Of a DNA stretch of 64,000 nucleotides, positions 19,701 to 27,545 are shown piece by piece (the stretch's first letter is position 1; each line of letters starts with the position of its first letter). The stretch comes from Chitinophaga filiformis (GTDB taxonomy: Bacteria > Bacteroidota > Bacteroidia > Chitinophagales > Chitinophagaceae). The position numbers were made by a program, and so were the translations under genes. A model generated the notes under the pieces. The model had not been told where the DNA came from, did not search any database, and worked only from the letters and a program-made list of their open reading frames with translations. The DNA lies in the NCBI RefSeq assembly GCF_021646545.1, contig NZ_JAKIRP010000004.1, positions 310,001-374,000 of the forward strand. Direction: 5' to 3'.

Positions 19701-21008
19701 TTCGTATTGCTGGACCGGTTCGATGTTCAGTGCCCGTAAGCGGCTGACCACCGTTCCGGTATAACGGCTTGCCGGATCTGAAATGATCGTGGAGTAGAGG
19801 GTATTGGCCCTGTTGTCGGTAAGCCTGGAACTGTTTTGTATCTGATAAGTGTCGTTGAACGGGTCGTATTCACCAAGGTCCATCAAACCGACGATATCTC
19901 TTGCATTGGTGGTGGCCCCTGTTTTGTTGGTTACCCATACCTCTATCCTGTTCACATATGCCAGCGACTGGATGATGGGCAGGTTGGCCACAGCGTTGTT
20001 GAATGTATCGCGGAAGAACTGGCCGAGCAGGAAGTGTCGGTTGTCTTCGTATTCATCTGCCTTCAGGGTGAAGTCCTGTACCTGGGTACCGCCTTTGATC
20101 AGCAGGTTCTGTTTCTGTGATTTCTGGTTGGACAGTACGGAGGTAACCGTAAGACGACCGAACTGCAGCTGGGTTTTGATACCAAACAGGGACTGTACTC
20201 CGGATATCAGCGAACTGCGCAGGGGGAAACTTACGTTACCGGCTTCGATCTTCTTGATGATCTCATCGTCGTAGCCGGTATATTCCAGTTTGATCTGGTT
20301 TTCAAAGTCAAATGTAGACTGAGTATTGAAGTTGGTGATCAGTTTTAGTTTGTCCCCTATCTTACCGGTCAGGTTCATATTGATATTCATATCAAAAGCG
20401 AAACCTCCCGTTTTACGGGCCTGTTCTGTGAGCACGGGGTTTTTAATGTTCTGGCCTTCATAACCAAAGGTGAGTTCAAGGCTACCCTGGGGCTTGATAT
20501 CCACCTTATTACCACCGAATATCCTGTCAAACAGCTTGCTGCCTCTATACAATTCGGGTCCGTCCCCTTTCTGGTTCAGAGATCCGAGGGTGCTGGCTCT
20601 TTTCTTCCAATAGTCCTCTTCACTTTTAGCCGACTGGAGTTTATAAAATTCATCAAAGCTGAGATAGGTCGGATTGCGGTAGTAGTGGTCGCCAATCTTT
20701 TCTGTTACTGTATATTGCTTAGTGACGGGATCATAATCAACAGTACGGGATAAACCTGCAGGATCTTTTAAGTCTATCTGATTCTTGACAGGATCTGTAA
20801 TACTGGTACCGTAACGGTCTTTGATCGGAAACTTCAGCGTATCCTTTTTAACGGTATCTAACGCCGCGGTTGTGATGATGTTTGGTTGCCAGTATCTGTT
20901 AGTATAGTTGTTAGAATAACCCGAACGATTCCTTGCGGCAGTATCAAAAATAAACAAAGAAACAACTCCTATTACTGCAATAGCACCATAATATGTCTTT
21001 CTTGACAA
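13764..21008 (-). CDS. sprA: SprA, giant outer-membrane translocon of the type IX secretion system
   Basis: A protein of 2414 residues, matching the usual ~2400-residue SprA. The N-terminus (SRKTYYGAIAVIGVVSLFIFDTAA) is a signal sequence. Early SprA hallmarks are PTYLSFDEFYKLQS, GGNKVDIKPQGSLELTFGYEGQN and NMNLTGKIGDKLKLITNFNTQSTFDFENQ (residues ~90-230). The end (TAYPITNTRGGLTLRFML) is the last strand of the 36-stranded barrel. SprA forms the pore through which substrates with a C-terminal sorting domain cross the outer membrane; two such substrates are at 1.2-5.9 kb and PorD is at 38 kb. The start codon is TTG. It follows ruvA by 39 bp, an arrangement common in the phylum. A Pro/Asn/Gln-rich low-complexity segment is encoded around 15.25-15.32 kb. 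Confidence 0.95.
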   Translation of the reverse strand: MSRKTYYGAIAVIGVVSLFIFDTAARNRSGYSNNYTNRYWQPNIITTAALDTVKKDTLKFPIKDRYGTSITDPVKNQIDLKDPAGLSRTVDYDPVTKQYTVTEKIGDHYYRNPTYLSFDEFYKLQSAKSEEDYWKKRASTLGSLNQKGDGPELYRGSKLFDRIFGGNKVDIKPQGSLELTFGYEGQNIKNPVLTEQARKTGGFAFDMNINMNLTGKIGDKLKLITNFNTQSTFDFENQIKLEYTGYDDEIIKKIEAGNVSFPLRSSLISGVQSLFGIKTQLQFGRLTVTSVLSNQKSQKQNLLIKGGTQVQDFTLKADEYEDNRHFLLGQFFRDTFNNAVANLPIIQSLAYVNRIEVWVTNKTGATTNARDIVGLMDLGEYDPFNDTYQIQNSSRLTDNRANTLYSTIISDPASRYTGTVVSRLRALNIEPVQQYEKTFARKLDSTEYTLNRQLGFISLNQQLQADEVLAVAYQYTYNGRVYTVGEFSQDIPPDQNNSANQRILFLKLLKATSARPNLPIWDLMMKNIYSTGAYQINRADFRLDVYYKDPGTDSRAPSDKRYLPDAQGVWEGAPLITILNLDRLNNQNDPQPDGVFDYVEGYTINSQTGRIMFPQLEPFSQGIRKAFGGNAALERQYLYKVLYDSIKVVAQQFPQLNRYVLKGSYKSANSSEIQLGGYNIPPGSVTVTAGGQQLRENVDFIIDYNLGRIKIINAGILNSGVAINVQFENNAAFGTQVRNYFGTRFDYVVNDNLTLGSTIARMSERPYYQKVNYGEDPIKNTVVGFDVNYNSEWKGLTRFLNKLPNYQSNTPSNIMFTGEVAKLFPGHSKLVNAAGTGQGQVFIDDFEGSQSGYDLKFPATAWALASTPKDAVDSANNLLFPNADKPNDLAYGHDRARLAWYIIEPTLQIPKSPALPDGISTDDQSDPRVRLVYQKEVFANRSTDFGQSQLSTLDLAYYPKERGPYNFITSRDSVDADGHLTHPEKAWGGIMRAIDNSDFQTQNVEFIEFWIQDPFIKNPNSTGGQLYFNLGNVSEDILKDSRKFFENGLPNPTTELNKTDSSVWGRIPKFQQQITQAFDNDPEIRRYQDVGYDGLQTGDEGAYRKSYLDELQRNFGPNSNIYRQALGDPSNDNYRHYRDYTNTSILERYKLFSNPEGNSPVSQNTTYSSAATNIPESEDLNRDNTLNETEEYFQYRVNLRPNMAVGTNYIVDKIPAEVTLANGTKTIENWYQFKVPISSFGAKIGSIPDFKSIRFMRMFLTGFKDTVVVRFAKLQLVRNQWRQYDYKLQPGDPVPNDETTTFNTSAVNIEENSSRKPIPYTLPPGVVRQNTVSTNSTVLQLNEQAMSIQVCKLEDGDTRGVSKNLNMDLRQYKHIQMYLHAEASEDPNGLKDGDLRAIIRMGSDFVENYYEYQIPLKVTNWGGSHTAYDIWPEINDMDLLMSKLTQLKQKRNQCDTCSPLRPYVEQDEKGNYLSVMGNPNLGDVRSIMLGVNNPKDDGLPKCGEVWFNELRLSGLDEKGGYAGMGRVDMQLADLGTISVSGNMHTAGFGNLDQRVNERFRDNYLQYDAAANLDLGKLLPKKASLSIPVYAGYSRAVSRPEYDPYDLDIKLKDKLRMARSDYERDSIRKAAEDFTAIKSLNFTNVRRMNLNRKRNRLWDIENFDISYSYTQTTSHNPIIESDELTKHRGGLGYTFTGQSKFITPFKKLIKAKTPWLDLIRDFNFNYIPSLISFRVDISRQFGATRIRNVGGDGTYKLPETYNKYFTFDRYYGLKWDLSKSLSIDFNAVNNARIDEPKGRLDTKEKKDSLWNNFFKLGRTTNYYHTANITYTLPTTKIPLLSWTSIAVGYSTDYRWTGASLLAKYLGNAIENSNQKTLLAEFKFSDLYSRSPFLRAITGTQQKKKPQPNNNNRPGTAGNQQNKKQPSKQDVTPEISPILKAVMKPLLSLKRINIDYSENGGTRLPGYIDSTKVLGMNWASWAPGVPFVFGKQPDKAWLDDFAKKGLITPDTTFNIQFQQQFTQRWQIQAQLEPANDLRIDLSMTKSFTKTHTELFKNLSDSGFQHLSPYDAGGFEITYMAIKTMFGGIDAESGTTQTFKDFERYRQTISNRLGALNPYNNDPGVPVNNPKDPTYRYGYGRYAQDVLVPAFLAAYTGKDPEKIGLLKNAGLSNVRSNPFSNYIPRPNWRVAYNGLTKLEPFKNIFTNVSLTHAYVGTLSMSSYNSALLYEDPRLAGYPGFVDTVSGNYIPYFLIPNITMTEQFAPLLGIDVTFTNSLNLRMEFKKSRSLSLSLIDYQLTELRSTELTLGGSYRLRNVTFAFLGQPKDGKKVQNDMNFRLDMSFRDDKTVNNRLDADLVIPTSGQKVIGISPSIDYVLNNRLNLRFFYDRRQTIPVISTAYPITNTRGGLTLRFMLAQ

Positions 21009-21047
21009 GAGAAATAGGTTTTTATAGAGGTCAGGGTAATAAATAAT

Positions 21048-21635
21048 TTATAGACCTTTCAGCGACTTTTTAATAAGCGCTTCGAGGTCTTGCAATAGTG
21101 GTTCAGCTTTTAGCACTTTATTAATTGCCTGTTCTGCCACGTTTCTGGCAATTCCTAAGGTGACTAATGCATTTAACGCGTCTTCCTGAATTGTATTGTT
21201 TGGTGTTAGAGATATTTGGTGACCGGCATCCTTATGTTTACTGATTTTGTCTTTCAGCTCCAGAATTACCCGTTTTGCCGTTTTAGCGCCGATCCCTTTT
21301 ATACTTTCGAGCATTTTTTCGTTCTCCATGGCTATAGCCCGTTGAATATCTTCTGGTTGCAGGGAAGATAACATCATCCGGGCGGTATTGGCGCCTATTC
21401 CGGAGACGCCTATGAGTAAGAGGAACATATGGCGTTCCGCTTCGTCAAAAAAGCCATAAAGTGTATGTGCATCCTCCTTGATATGCAGATAGGTCAGCAA
21501 TTTGCAATTTTCCAGTCCCTGTATGCGGGAGTAGGTATTAAGACTGATCTGCACTTCGTATCCAACCCCTTGAACATCAATGTATACCAAAGCAGGGGAT
21601 TTATAGGACAGTTTTCCGTTGAGGTAAGCAATCAT
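21048..21635 (-). CDS. ruvA: Holliday junction DNA helicase subunit RuvA
   Basis: A protein of 195 residues, the normal RuvA length. An N-terminal OB-fold (MIAYLNGKLSYKSPALVYIDVQGVGYEV) is followed by two helix-hairpin-helix motifs (LIGVSGIGANTARMMLSS and IKGIGAKTAKRVILELKDK) and a C-terminal domain III (EDALNALVTLGIARNVAEQAINKVL) that contacts RuvB. RuvA tetramers bind four-way junctions and load the RuvB motor. It is the first gene of the ruvA-sprA unit; a TAGGTTTG box on the minus strand at 21665-21672 is a possible -7 element. Confidence 0.96.
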   Translation of the reverse strand: MIAYLNGKLSYKSPALVYIDVQGVGYEVQISLNTYSRIQGLENCKLLTYLHIKEDAHTLYGFFDEAERHMFLLLIGVSGIGANTARMMLSSLQPEDIQRAIAMENEKMLESIKGIGAKTAKRVILELKDKISKHKDAGHQISLTPNNTIQEDALNALVTLGIARNVAEQAINKVLKAEPLLQDLEALIKKSLKGL

Positions 21636-21664
21636 ACAGGAAGATAAATGTTTCTATTGTTCGG

Positions 21665-21672
21665 CAAACCTA
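21665..21672 (-). promoter_or_regulatory. Candidate -7 box of ruvA-sprA
   Basis: TAGGTTTG on the minus strand, about 30 bp before the ruvA start, matches TAnnTTTG. No well-placed -33 TTG is seen (the nearest is 12 bp away). Confidence 0.4.
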
Positions 21673-21772
21673 GTAAAAATTTAGCAAGAACGGGGCAGTA
21701 AGTAACCTTATACTTACATTTACAAATTCTTATGTATTTTTACGCCTCGTTTAAAACATCTATTTTATTAAT

Positions 21773-22771
21773 ATGAACAAAATAACGGCCGCTATTACAG
21801 CGGTAGGTGGTTATGTACCTGACTACGTGCTCACTAATAAAGAACTGGAAACACTGGTAGATACAACAGACGAATGGATCATTACCCGTACGGGGATCAC
21901 AGAAAGAAGGATACTGAAGGGAGAGCGTAAGGGGACTTCTGAGTTATGTGTACCAGTAGCGCAGGAAATATGCCGTAAAAGAGGGATCAGCCCGGAAGAG
22001 ATCGACCTGCTGATCGTGGCCACTGTTACGCCAGACATGGTGTTTCCGGCTACCGCCAACATCGTAACTGATAAAATAGGTGCTAAAAACGCCTTCGGCT
22101 TTGATATCAGTGCCGCCTGTTCCGGTTTCCTGTATGCACTGGACACAGGTGCGCGTTTCATTGAAAGCGGACGCTATAAGAAAGTAATGGTGATCGGGGC
22201 TGACAAAATGAGCTCTATCATTGACTATACTGACCGTACTACCTGCATCATCTTTGGCGATGGCGGCGCAGGCGTATTACTGGAACCTAATACTGAAGGG
22301 CTGGGCGTAATCGACAGCATCCTGAAAAGCGATGGTCATGGCCGTGAGTACCTGCACATGAAAGCCGGTGGCTCTGCACAGCCTGCCAGCATTGAGAGTG
22401 TAACCAACAGGGAGCACTATGTATACCAGGAAGGCAAAATGGTGTTCAAGTATGCCGTAGCCAACATGGCGGATGCAGCACACGACATCATGCAGCGTAA
22501 CAACCTGACAGCAGATGATATAGCATGGCTGGTGCCTCACCAGGCCAATAAGCGTATCATCGACGCTACCGCTTCCCGTATGGGTCTGCCGGAAGAAAAA
22601 GTAATGATGAACATTCAGCGATATGGCAATACTACCGCAGGTACTTTGCCACTTTGCCTATGGGATTACGAAAAGCAACTGAAGAAAGGTGACAACCTGG
22701 TGCTGGCTGCCTTTGGCGGTGGATTTACCTGGGGTGCCAGCTATCTGAAGTGGGCATACGATCCAAAATAA
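21773..22771 (+). CDS. fabH: 3-oxoacyl-ACP synthase III (KAS III)
   Basis: A protein of 332 residues with the KAS III catalytic triad: Cys116 in [10 protein letters not shown], His256 in VPHQANKRI and Asn286 in GNTTAGT. It condenses acetyl-CoA (or branched acyl-CoA primers) with malonyl-ACP to start fatty-acid synthesis, in the cytoplasm. The glycine-rich end [14 protein letters not shown] is typical. It is monocistronic here; fabD lies 6 kb away on the other strand. The gene is convergent with the sensor kinase pair downstream. Confidence 0.95.
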   Translation: MNKITAAITAVGGYVPDYVLTNKELETLVDTTDEWIITRTGITERRILKGERKGTSELCVPVAQEICRKRGISPEEIDLLIVATVTPDMVFPATANIVTDKIGAKNAFGFDISAACSGFLYALDTGARFIESGRYKKVMVIGADKMSSIIDYTDRTTCIIFGDGGAGVLLEPNTEGLGVIDSILKSDGHGREYLHMKAGGSAQPASIESVTNREHYVYQEGKMVFKYAVANMADAAHDIMQRNNLTADDIAWLVPHQANKRIIDATASRMGLPEEKVMMNIQRYGNTTAGTLPLCLWDYEKQLKKGDNLVLAAFGGGFTWGASYLKWAYDPK

Positions 22772-22777
22772 TTAAAC

Positions 22778-22897
22778 GGTCAGGAATTAGGGTTTGAGCA
22801 TGCAATTTCCACCTGTCAGGGTGGTATGTTACAGTGAATAACGCTGGTCAGGCAACATTGAACTGAAAACAGGCAAGCCAACTCTTAATTCCTGACC
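22778..22897. repeat. Inverted repeat between convergent genes, possible bidirectional terminator
   Basis: GGTCAGGAATTA (22778-22789) is inverted as TAATTCCTGACC (22886-22897), which touches the stop of the minus-strand kinase gene. The 96-base interior is long for an intrinsic terminator and no strong T-run follows. Confidence 0.5.
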
Positions 22898-24771
22898 TAA
22901 TTAAACGAAGGCAAACTATACCCCAGCCTCAGTTGCACTCCCTGTACCTCTGCACTGATATGCCCTCCCATTTTGTCCATGAAGTCCTTACAGATCACCA
23001 GCGTTACAGACATATCATCCCCTCTTCTGTATTCAAACAAATGAGCCGCCATTTGCGGCGTAAATGAGCTTACCGTAAACGTGATGTGCACCTTCACAAG
23101 TTCTTCCTGTACAGCGTGTACCGCTATTAGGCCCTCTCCTGCTGACAGCTTTATTGCACAATGCAGCAGGCTGCGGTTAATGAAGAGCAACATCTCCTGA
23201 TCGCCCGCCAGGTAAAGGCCTGATGGAATATCCAGCTTTATCCGATGCTGGTCGGTATGAGGCATAGCCTGTTCAAAAAGAAGTAAGAGGTCGCAGGGAG
23301 CGGGATTATATACAAAGCCTGACAGCTGGGATTTTATCCAGCGCAGGATATTATCAAAAATAACCAGTGTTTTGCGGGAAGACACAACGGCTTCGTCAAT
23401 GATCTGCTGCATGGATGCCTGATCCATATCCTTGTTCCTGAACATGGCAGACACCCGGATGATGTCATTCAACGGCTCCCGGAAATCGCGCGCCAGGATG
23501 GCGATCAGCTTATTCTTAAAATCATCATGGATGTTAAGTTGCTGGTTCTTTTCTGAAATGGCGTCGTTCATTTCCTGCAGTAAGCGTTCCTGCCGGCGCA
23601 ATCCTTTGTAAGACCTGTAGCGGGCGTAGGTAAAGCCTCCTACCAGCAGCAATACACCCACCATAAACGCGATCAGTTGCTGACGGCTCTTTCGCTTCAT
23701 ATTGGCCTTGTTGATCTTTTGTTCCTGCACCCTGTTGCTCAGTTCCCACTCGTTCAGCTCCTGCTCTTTCAGGAAATAATCCAGGTAGTTCATGTAATTG
23801 CTGGATTTCAGTTCCAGCCGCTTTCTCACCAGTTGCCACAGTGCCCGGCCGTAATATGCCTTTTTTGCTTCGTTGTTGCTGTTGGCATAATGCCGGTACA
23901 GACTGGCAACCGTAGGCAGCATCATATTCAGATATCCTGAGCGGCTGCCTATGGCAAAAGCCCGTTCCTTAGCGGGTATTGCATCGGCGGGATAACCGTT
24001 CTGCCTATATGTGTCAATATGGTCCAGCATATCAATGGCCACTACCACCAGACCTTCCTTCAGCGCCTTATCCGCCAACTCATTGATCTTCTGTACTGCC
24101 CTTGCCCCTTCCCCGTCTTTCATCCATTCATCGGCGTCCAATGCCTGTATATAGTAGGTCTCTCTGCTGCCAGGGTACCTGCGGATAATTTCTTTAGACT
24201 TTCCCAGTGCCCATCTTACAGAATCCTGGCGGGTACTGTCCTGTTCAAAACGCAGGGCATAATTGATCAGCACCAGGCTGTAAATAGAATCCTGCGTCAG
24301 CGTCTTTCCCAGCTCCATTGCCTGGTAGAGGTACTGGTTGGACTCTGGTTTCATCCCATCCATGTCATGGAACACACTGAGATTCATCAGCAGCTGGCAG
24401 ATATTGGGTTGGTCTTCCAGCTCACGATAGAGTAGCAGGGATTTGAAGCCGTATTCAATAGCCTGTTTGGTATTGGCTTTCAGCGCATAGAAGATGCTCA
24501 GGTTATTCAGGGCGCCGGCCAGGCCTTTTTTGTCGCCATGACGGGTAGCTATATCACGGGCTTTTACACCATACCAGAAGCAGCTGTCGGTATTACTCAG
24601 GTGATATTGCATGCCCAGCTGATTCAATACATCTGTATAACCGGTACTATCGCGCTGCCGTAACAGATCGGCCCGTAGCTGACGGATCACATTGTCCTGG
24701 GCAAACGACGGCCTTCCGGCCATCAGACCGGCAACTATCAGGAGTATGATATGTGTCCATGTTCTTTTCAC
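22897..24771 (-). CDS. TPR sensor kinase-like protein, predicted pseudokinase
   Basis: A 624-residue protein with a signal peptide (MKRTWTHIILLIVAGLMAGRPSFAQ), a periplasmic TPR region (residues ~30-345), one membrane helix (~366-382) and a cytoplasmic histidine-kinase-like region. It is a paralogue of the upstream gene, but every catalytic box is altered. The H-box reads ARDFREPLNDI with Arg428 in place of the phosphorylated His. The N-box is LLHCAIKLS with Cys538 in place of Asn. The G1 Asp-x-Gly is replaced by SSF (568-570), and the G2 glycine loop is missing. Regions for folding and dimerisation are kept (RWIKSQLSGFVY, ICKDFMDKMGG). Its GTG start overlaps the partner's stop by 4 bp (GTGA), so the two are probably translated together. 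Confidence 0.82.
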   Translation of the reverse strand: MKRTWTHIILLIVAGLMAGRPSFAQDNVIRQLRADLLRQRDSTGYTDVLNQLGMQYHLSNTDSCFWYGVKARDIATRHGDKKGLAGALNNLSIFYALKANTKQAIEYGFKSLLLYRELEDQPNICQLLMNLSVFHDMDGMKPESNQYLYQAMELGKTLTQDSIYSLVLINYALRFEQDSTRQDSVRWALGKSKEIIRRYPGSRETYYIQALDADEWMKDGEGARAVQKINELADKALKEGLVVVAIDMLDHIDTYRQNGYPADAIPAKERAFAIGSRSGYLNMMLPTVASLYRHYANSNNEAKKAYYGRALWQLVRKRLELKSSNYMNYLDYFLKEQELNEWELSNRVQEQKINKANMKRKSRQQLIAFMVGVLLLVGGFTYARYRSYKGLRRQERLLQEMNDAISEKNQQLNIHDDFKNKLIAILARDFREPLNDIIRVSAMFRNKDMDQASMQQIIDEAVVSSRKTLVIFDNILRWIKSQLSGFVYNPAPCDLLLLFEQAMPHTDQHRIKLDIPSGLYLAGDQEMLLFINRSLLHCAIKLSAGEGLIAVHAVQEELVKVHITFTVSSFTPQMAAHLFEYRRGDDMSVTLVICKDFMDKMGGHISAEVQGVQLRLGYSLPSFN

Positions 24772-26750
24772 TGTTCCTGAATTGTGCCTTCTTTTACAAG
24801 CGGCAAAGTATACGAGAACGTACTGCCATTCCCGGGGTTATTGATAGCCTGAATAGTGCCGCCCATCTTATCCATAAAGTCTTTGCAGATAATAAGCGCC
24901 AGCCCGGCGCCCCCATTTGTCCTGCCCCGGTCTTTTTCCCTGTTGCGATATTCAAACAGGTACTGCAACACAGCTGGATCTACACCTCTTCCTTCATCGC
25001 TGAAAGAAATAGTGCCCTTATCACCCTCCACAACAGCGGTAATATGCAGCGTACCTTGTGCGGGACTGAATTTCACGGCATTGTGTAACAGGTTCCGGTG
25101 TACGAACTGCAGCATCTCCCTGTCGGCCAGCAGTTGCAGATCGTCTGAAACGTCGAGGCGTATAGTTAATGCTTTCTCCTTACAATTATCCTTCAGGATC
25201 TCCAATGCCTCCCGGATCATATCAGCTGGCCGGCAAACCACCGGAGCATACACGAAACCGCTCAGCTGTGACCTGATCCAGCGCAGGATGCTGTCAAAAA
25301 CATGCAGCGTATGCTGGGACTTGGTTTCCAGCTTCCGGAACAGGGATATCGCTTCATCATATTCCAGTGACTGGTCCTTTAGCAGATCGGTGATGTCTAT
25401 GATGTGATTCAGCGGCACCCGGAAGTCGTGCGCGATGAGGGAGATCAGTTTATTCTTAAAATCATCGTTGGTACGCAACAGTGCATTCTTTTCACTGATT
25501 TCGCGGTTCTTCTGCCCCAGCTGGATAGCATTCCGGCGGGAGCGCCGGTGGGAACGGTTTACATCCACCAGCAACAATACTGTCAATATCAACAATATGG
25601 TCAGAAAGATGATCACCGCGTACCTGCCACGGATCTCCATCGCCTTTTTATCCAATAGCTGCTGCTGATAATCATGTTGCAACTGCAAGGCACGCAGCTT
25701 TTTCTCCTGCATGTAATAGTCTATGTAATCCAGTTCTCCCTGCGTTTTACTTTGTTCCTCCTTTTCCACTATATCCAGCATAACGGAGCCATAGAAACTG
25801 GCAGAATCGCTCATATTGTGGTTATCGTACCAGGCATAGAGTTTGGCAACCACCGGCAAAGCCAGTTCCCGGAACCCTCCTTCCAGGGCCAGGCGCACCA
25901 TTTGCCGCTGAAAGATCAGCGAGTCAGCATGATGGCTGCGGGCTTTGTAGGAAGCCAGGTGAGACGAGCCATACATGGCATGATATACATATCCTTTCCG
26001 CTCAGCGTCGGCCACCAGGGCCGTGAGCTTAGCCACGCCTTCTGCTTCGGCGGTTTTACTGTAAATCAGCTCCTGGGCCTGCAGCATGCCGGTATAGAAC
26101 AGCAACCGTTCATCTCCCATCCTTACTGCCCTCTGACGGGCAATAGCCAATGCCCGGTTAGCCCGTTTCCTGTCTACGAAATCACTGCTTCGGCCGGCGC
26201 GGAGGTTACTGACATACATGAAATAATAATTGGCCCGCAACACCATGAGGAGGCTATCATTTTTCAGGCGCTTGCTGATATCCAGGGCCCGTTTCATGTA
26301 CGCACCGGCTTCGTCATATTGTTTTTCAAACTGGTAATATACCCCCAGATGCATAGAGGTCTGGCAGATACCGGCGCTGTCTTCCAGCTCCTTATACAGG
26401 TTCAGGGCATCGAGATAAAAACGGAAAGAAAGATAGCTGTTGTCGCGATAGGTATAATAGCTTCCCAGTCCGCGGTAGGCGGCCGCCTCCCCGCTCGCAT
26501 ATCCCAGTCGCTGGGCCACTTCCCGTGCTTTGCAGAGATAAAGAAAACAAGTATCCAGCTGACGGTGCTGGAACTGGCCGGCCAGCTGGTTCATCAGATC
26601 TACATACCGGGTGCTGTCTGTAGTCAGGGTGTCGGCCTGCAGCCGGGAGATAACTCCTTTCTGGGCAAATACTGCTCCCTGGCGCAAAAAGCTCCCGGAA
26701 ATGACTATCATGAGGTAGATGAGTACGTTCTTATTACGGAATTTGCACAA
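24768..26750 (-). CDS. TPR-containing sensor histidine kinase
   Basis: A 660-residue protein with an N-terminal signal or anchor, a TPR region (residues ~45-350), a membrane helix (377-396) and a full histidine-kinase core. The H-box is IAHDFRVPLNHI with His441, the N-box HRNLLHNAVKFS has Asn557, the G1 box SFSDEGRGVDP has Asp585, and the G2 box is GGAGLALIICKD (613-624). It senses through its periplasmic TPRs; the signal is unknown. No response regulator is encoded nearby, so it is an orphan kinase. The downstream pseudokinase overlaps it by 4 bp. I see no frameshift. Confidence 0.88.
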   Translation of the reverse strand: MCKFRNKNVLIYLMIVISGSFLRQGAVFAQKGVISRLQADTLTTDSTRYVDLMNQLAGQFQHRQLDTCFLYLCKAREVAQRLGYASGEAAAYRGLGSYYTYRDNSYLSFRFYLDALNLYKELEDSAGICQTSMHLGVYYQFEKQYDEAGAYMKRALDISKRLKNDSLLMVLRANYYFMYVSNLRAGRSSDFVDRKRANRALAIARQRAVRMGDERLLFYTGMLQAQELIYSKTAEAEGVAKLTALVADAERKGYVYHAMYGSSHLASYKARSHHADSLIFQRQMVRLALEGGFRELALPVVAKLYAWYDNHNMSDSASFYGSVMLDIVEKEEQSKTQGELDYIDYYMQEKKLRALQLQHDYQQQLLDKKAMEIRGRYAVIIFLTILLILTVLLLVDVNRSHRRSRRNAIQLGQKNREISEKNALLRTNDDFKNKLISLIAHDFRVPLNHIIDITDLLKDQSLEYDEAISLFRKLETKSQHTLHVFDSILRWIRSQLSGFVYAPVVCRPADMIREALEILKDNCKEKALTIRLDVSDDLQLLADREMLQFVHRNLLHNAVKFSPAQGTLHITAVVEGDKGTISFSDEGRGVDPAVLQYLFEYRNREKDRGRTNGGAGLALIICKDFMDKMGGTIQAINNPGNGSTFSYTLPLVKEGTIQEQ

Positions 26751-26803
26751 TAATAAACAGATGTAGTGTAATGATTTCGCCTCTTTTCTCCTACAAGATA
26801 CTG

Positions 26804-27499
26804 TTATATCTCGAACACCAGCCCCCTCCTTTTTAATTCTTCATATTTCTGTTTATCGAACCGGTACAGATGTGCTCCTTTCTTTGAGGTTGTTTTATCC
26901 TTTTCGTCGAGTTTCTCCAATATGTTCATGGACAGTATCTTCTTACGGAAGTTGCGCTTATCCAGCTCATGCTGGAAAATCTCTTCATAGAGGCTGCGTA
27001 ACTGGGAAAGGGTAAACTTTTCGGGCAGCAGTTCAAAGCCAATAGGGTGAAAATGAGCATTATCTCTCAATTTCTTCAGCGCGTCGGCTATCATCTGGCG
27101 GTGGTCGAAGATGAGGTTAGGGATCTGATGCAGTTCCAGCCAATGTGCGCTGTATTGCTGGGTGGGATTATGTTCATGTTCCCTGATGCGGATCAGGGCA
27201 TAATACGCCATGGATATTACACGGGCACCGGTATCACGGCCTACGTCTCCGTAACAGGCCAGTTGATCCATGTAGATGTTTTCCAATCCCGTAGTTTGTT
27301 TTAATACCCGCGCGGCAGCTTCGTCCACACTCTCATCTTTCTGGAGAAAACCACCCATCAAAGACCATTCGCCCTGCATGGGATCTACCTTCCGTTGCAT
27401 GATCAGCAACTTCAGTTTACTGTTTTCGAACCCAAAAATAATACAATCTACTGCTACCAGGTGTTGCGGTACATTAGCATAAAATGACTGTGCACTCAT
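26804..27499 (-). CDS. NUDIX-domain transcriptional regulator (NrtR/AraR-like)
   Basis: A 231-residue protein with an N-terminal NUDIX fold (QHLVAVDCIIFGFENSKLKLLIMQRK, then the Nudix segment GGFLQKDESVDEAAARVLKQTTGL) and a C-terminal winged helix (FTLSQLRSLYEEIFQHELDKRNFRKKILSM). The Nudix box should read REUxEExGU, but here the catalytic part is RVLKQTTGL, so metal-binding glutamates are missing and hydrolysis is unlikely. This matches the regulator subfamily (NrtR, and AraR of Bacteroides) in which the NUDIX domain binds a sugar or nucleotide effector. The effector cannot be assigned because no transport or catabolic genes lie beside it. Confidence 0.85.
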   Translation of the reverse strand: MSAQSFYANVPQHLVAVDCIIFGFENSKLKLLIMQRKVDPMQGEWSLMGGFLQKDESVDEAAARVLKQTTGLENIYMDQLACYGDVGRDTGARVISMAYYALIRIREHEHNPTQQYSAHWLELHQIPNLIFDHRQMIADALKKLRDNAHFHPIGFELLPEKFTLSQLRSLYEEIFQHELDKRNFRKKILSMNILEKLDEKDKTTSKKGAHLYRFDKQKYEELKRRGLVFEI

Positions 27500-27545
27500 T
27501 GAAATATTATTGTCTGCCTTGTGCTGACCAGCTGCAAAGATGCTA

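Noticed and set aside
25674..26753. A 359-codon open frame antisense to the sensor kinase
   Set aside because: It mirrors the kinase gene, whose domains are clear; the antisense product has no recognisable motif.
26804..27499. NUDIX hydrolase
   Set aside because: The Nudix box lacks the catalytic glutamates and a winged helix follows, so a regulator is more likely.
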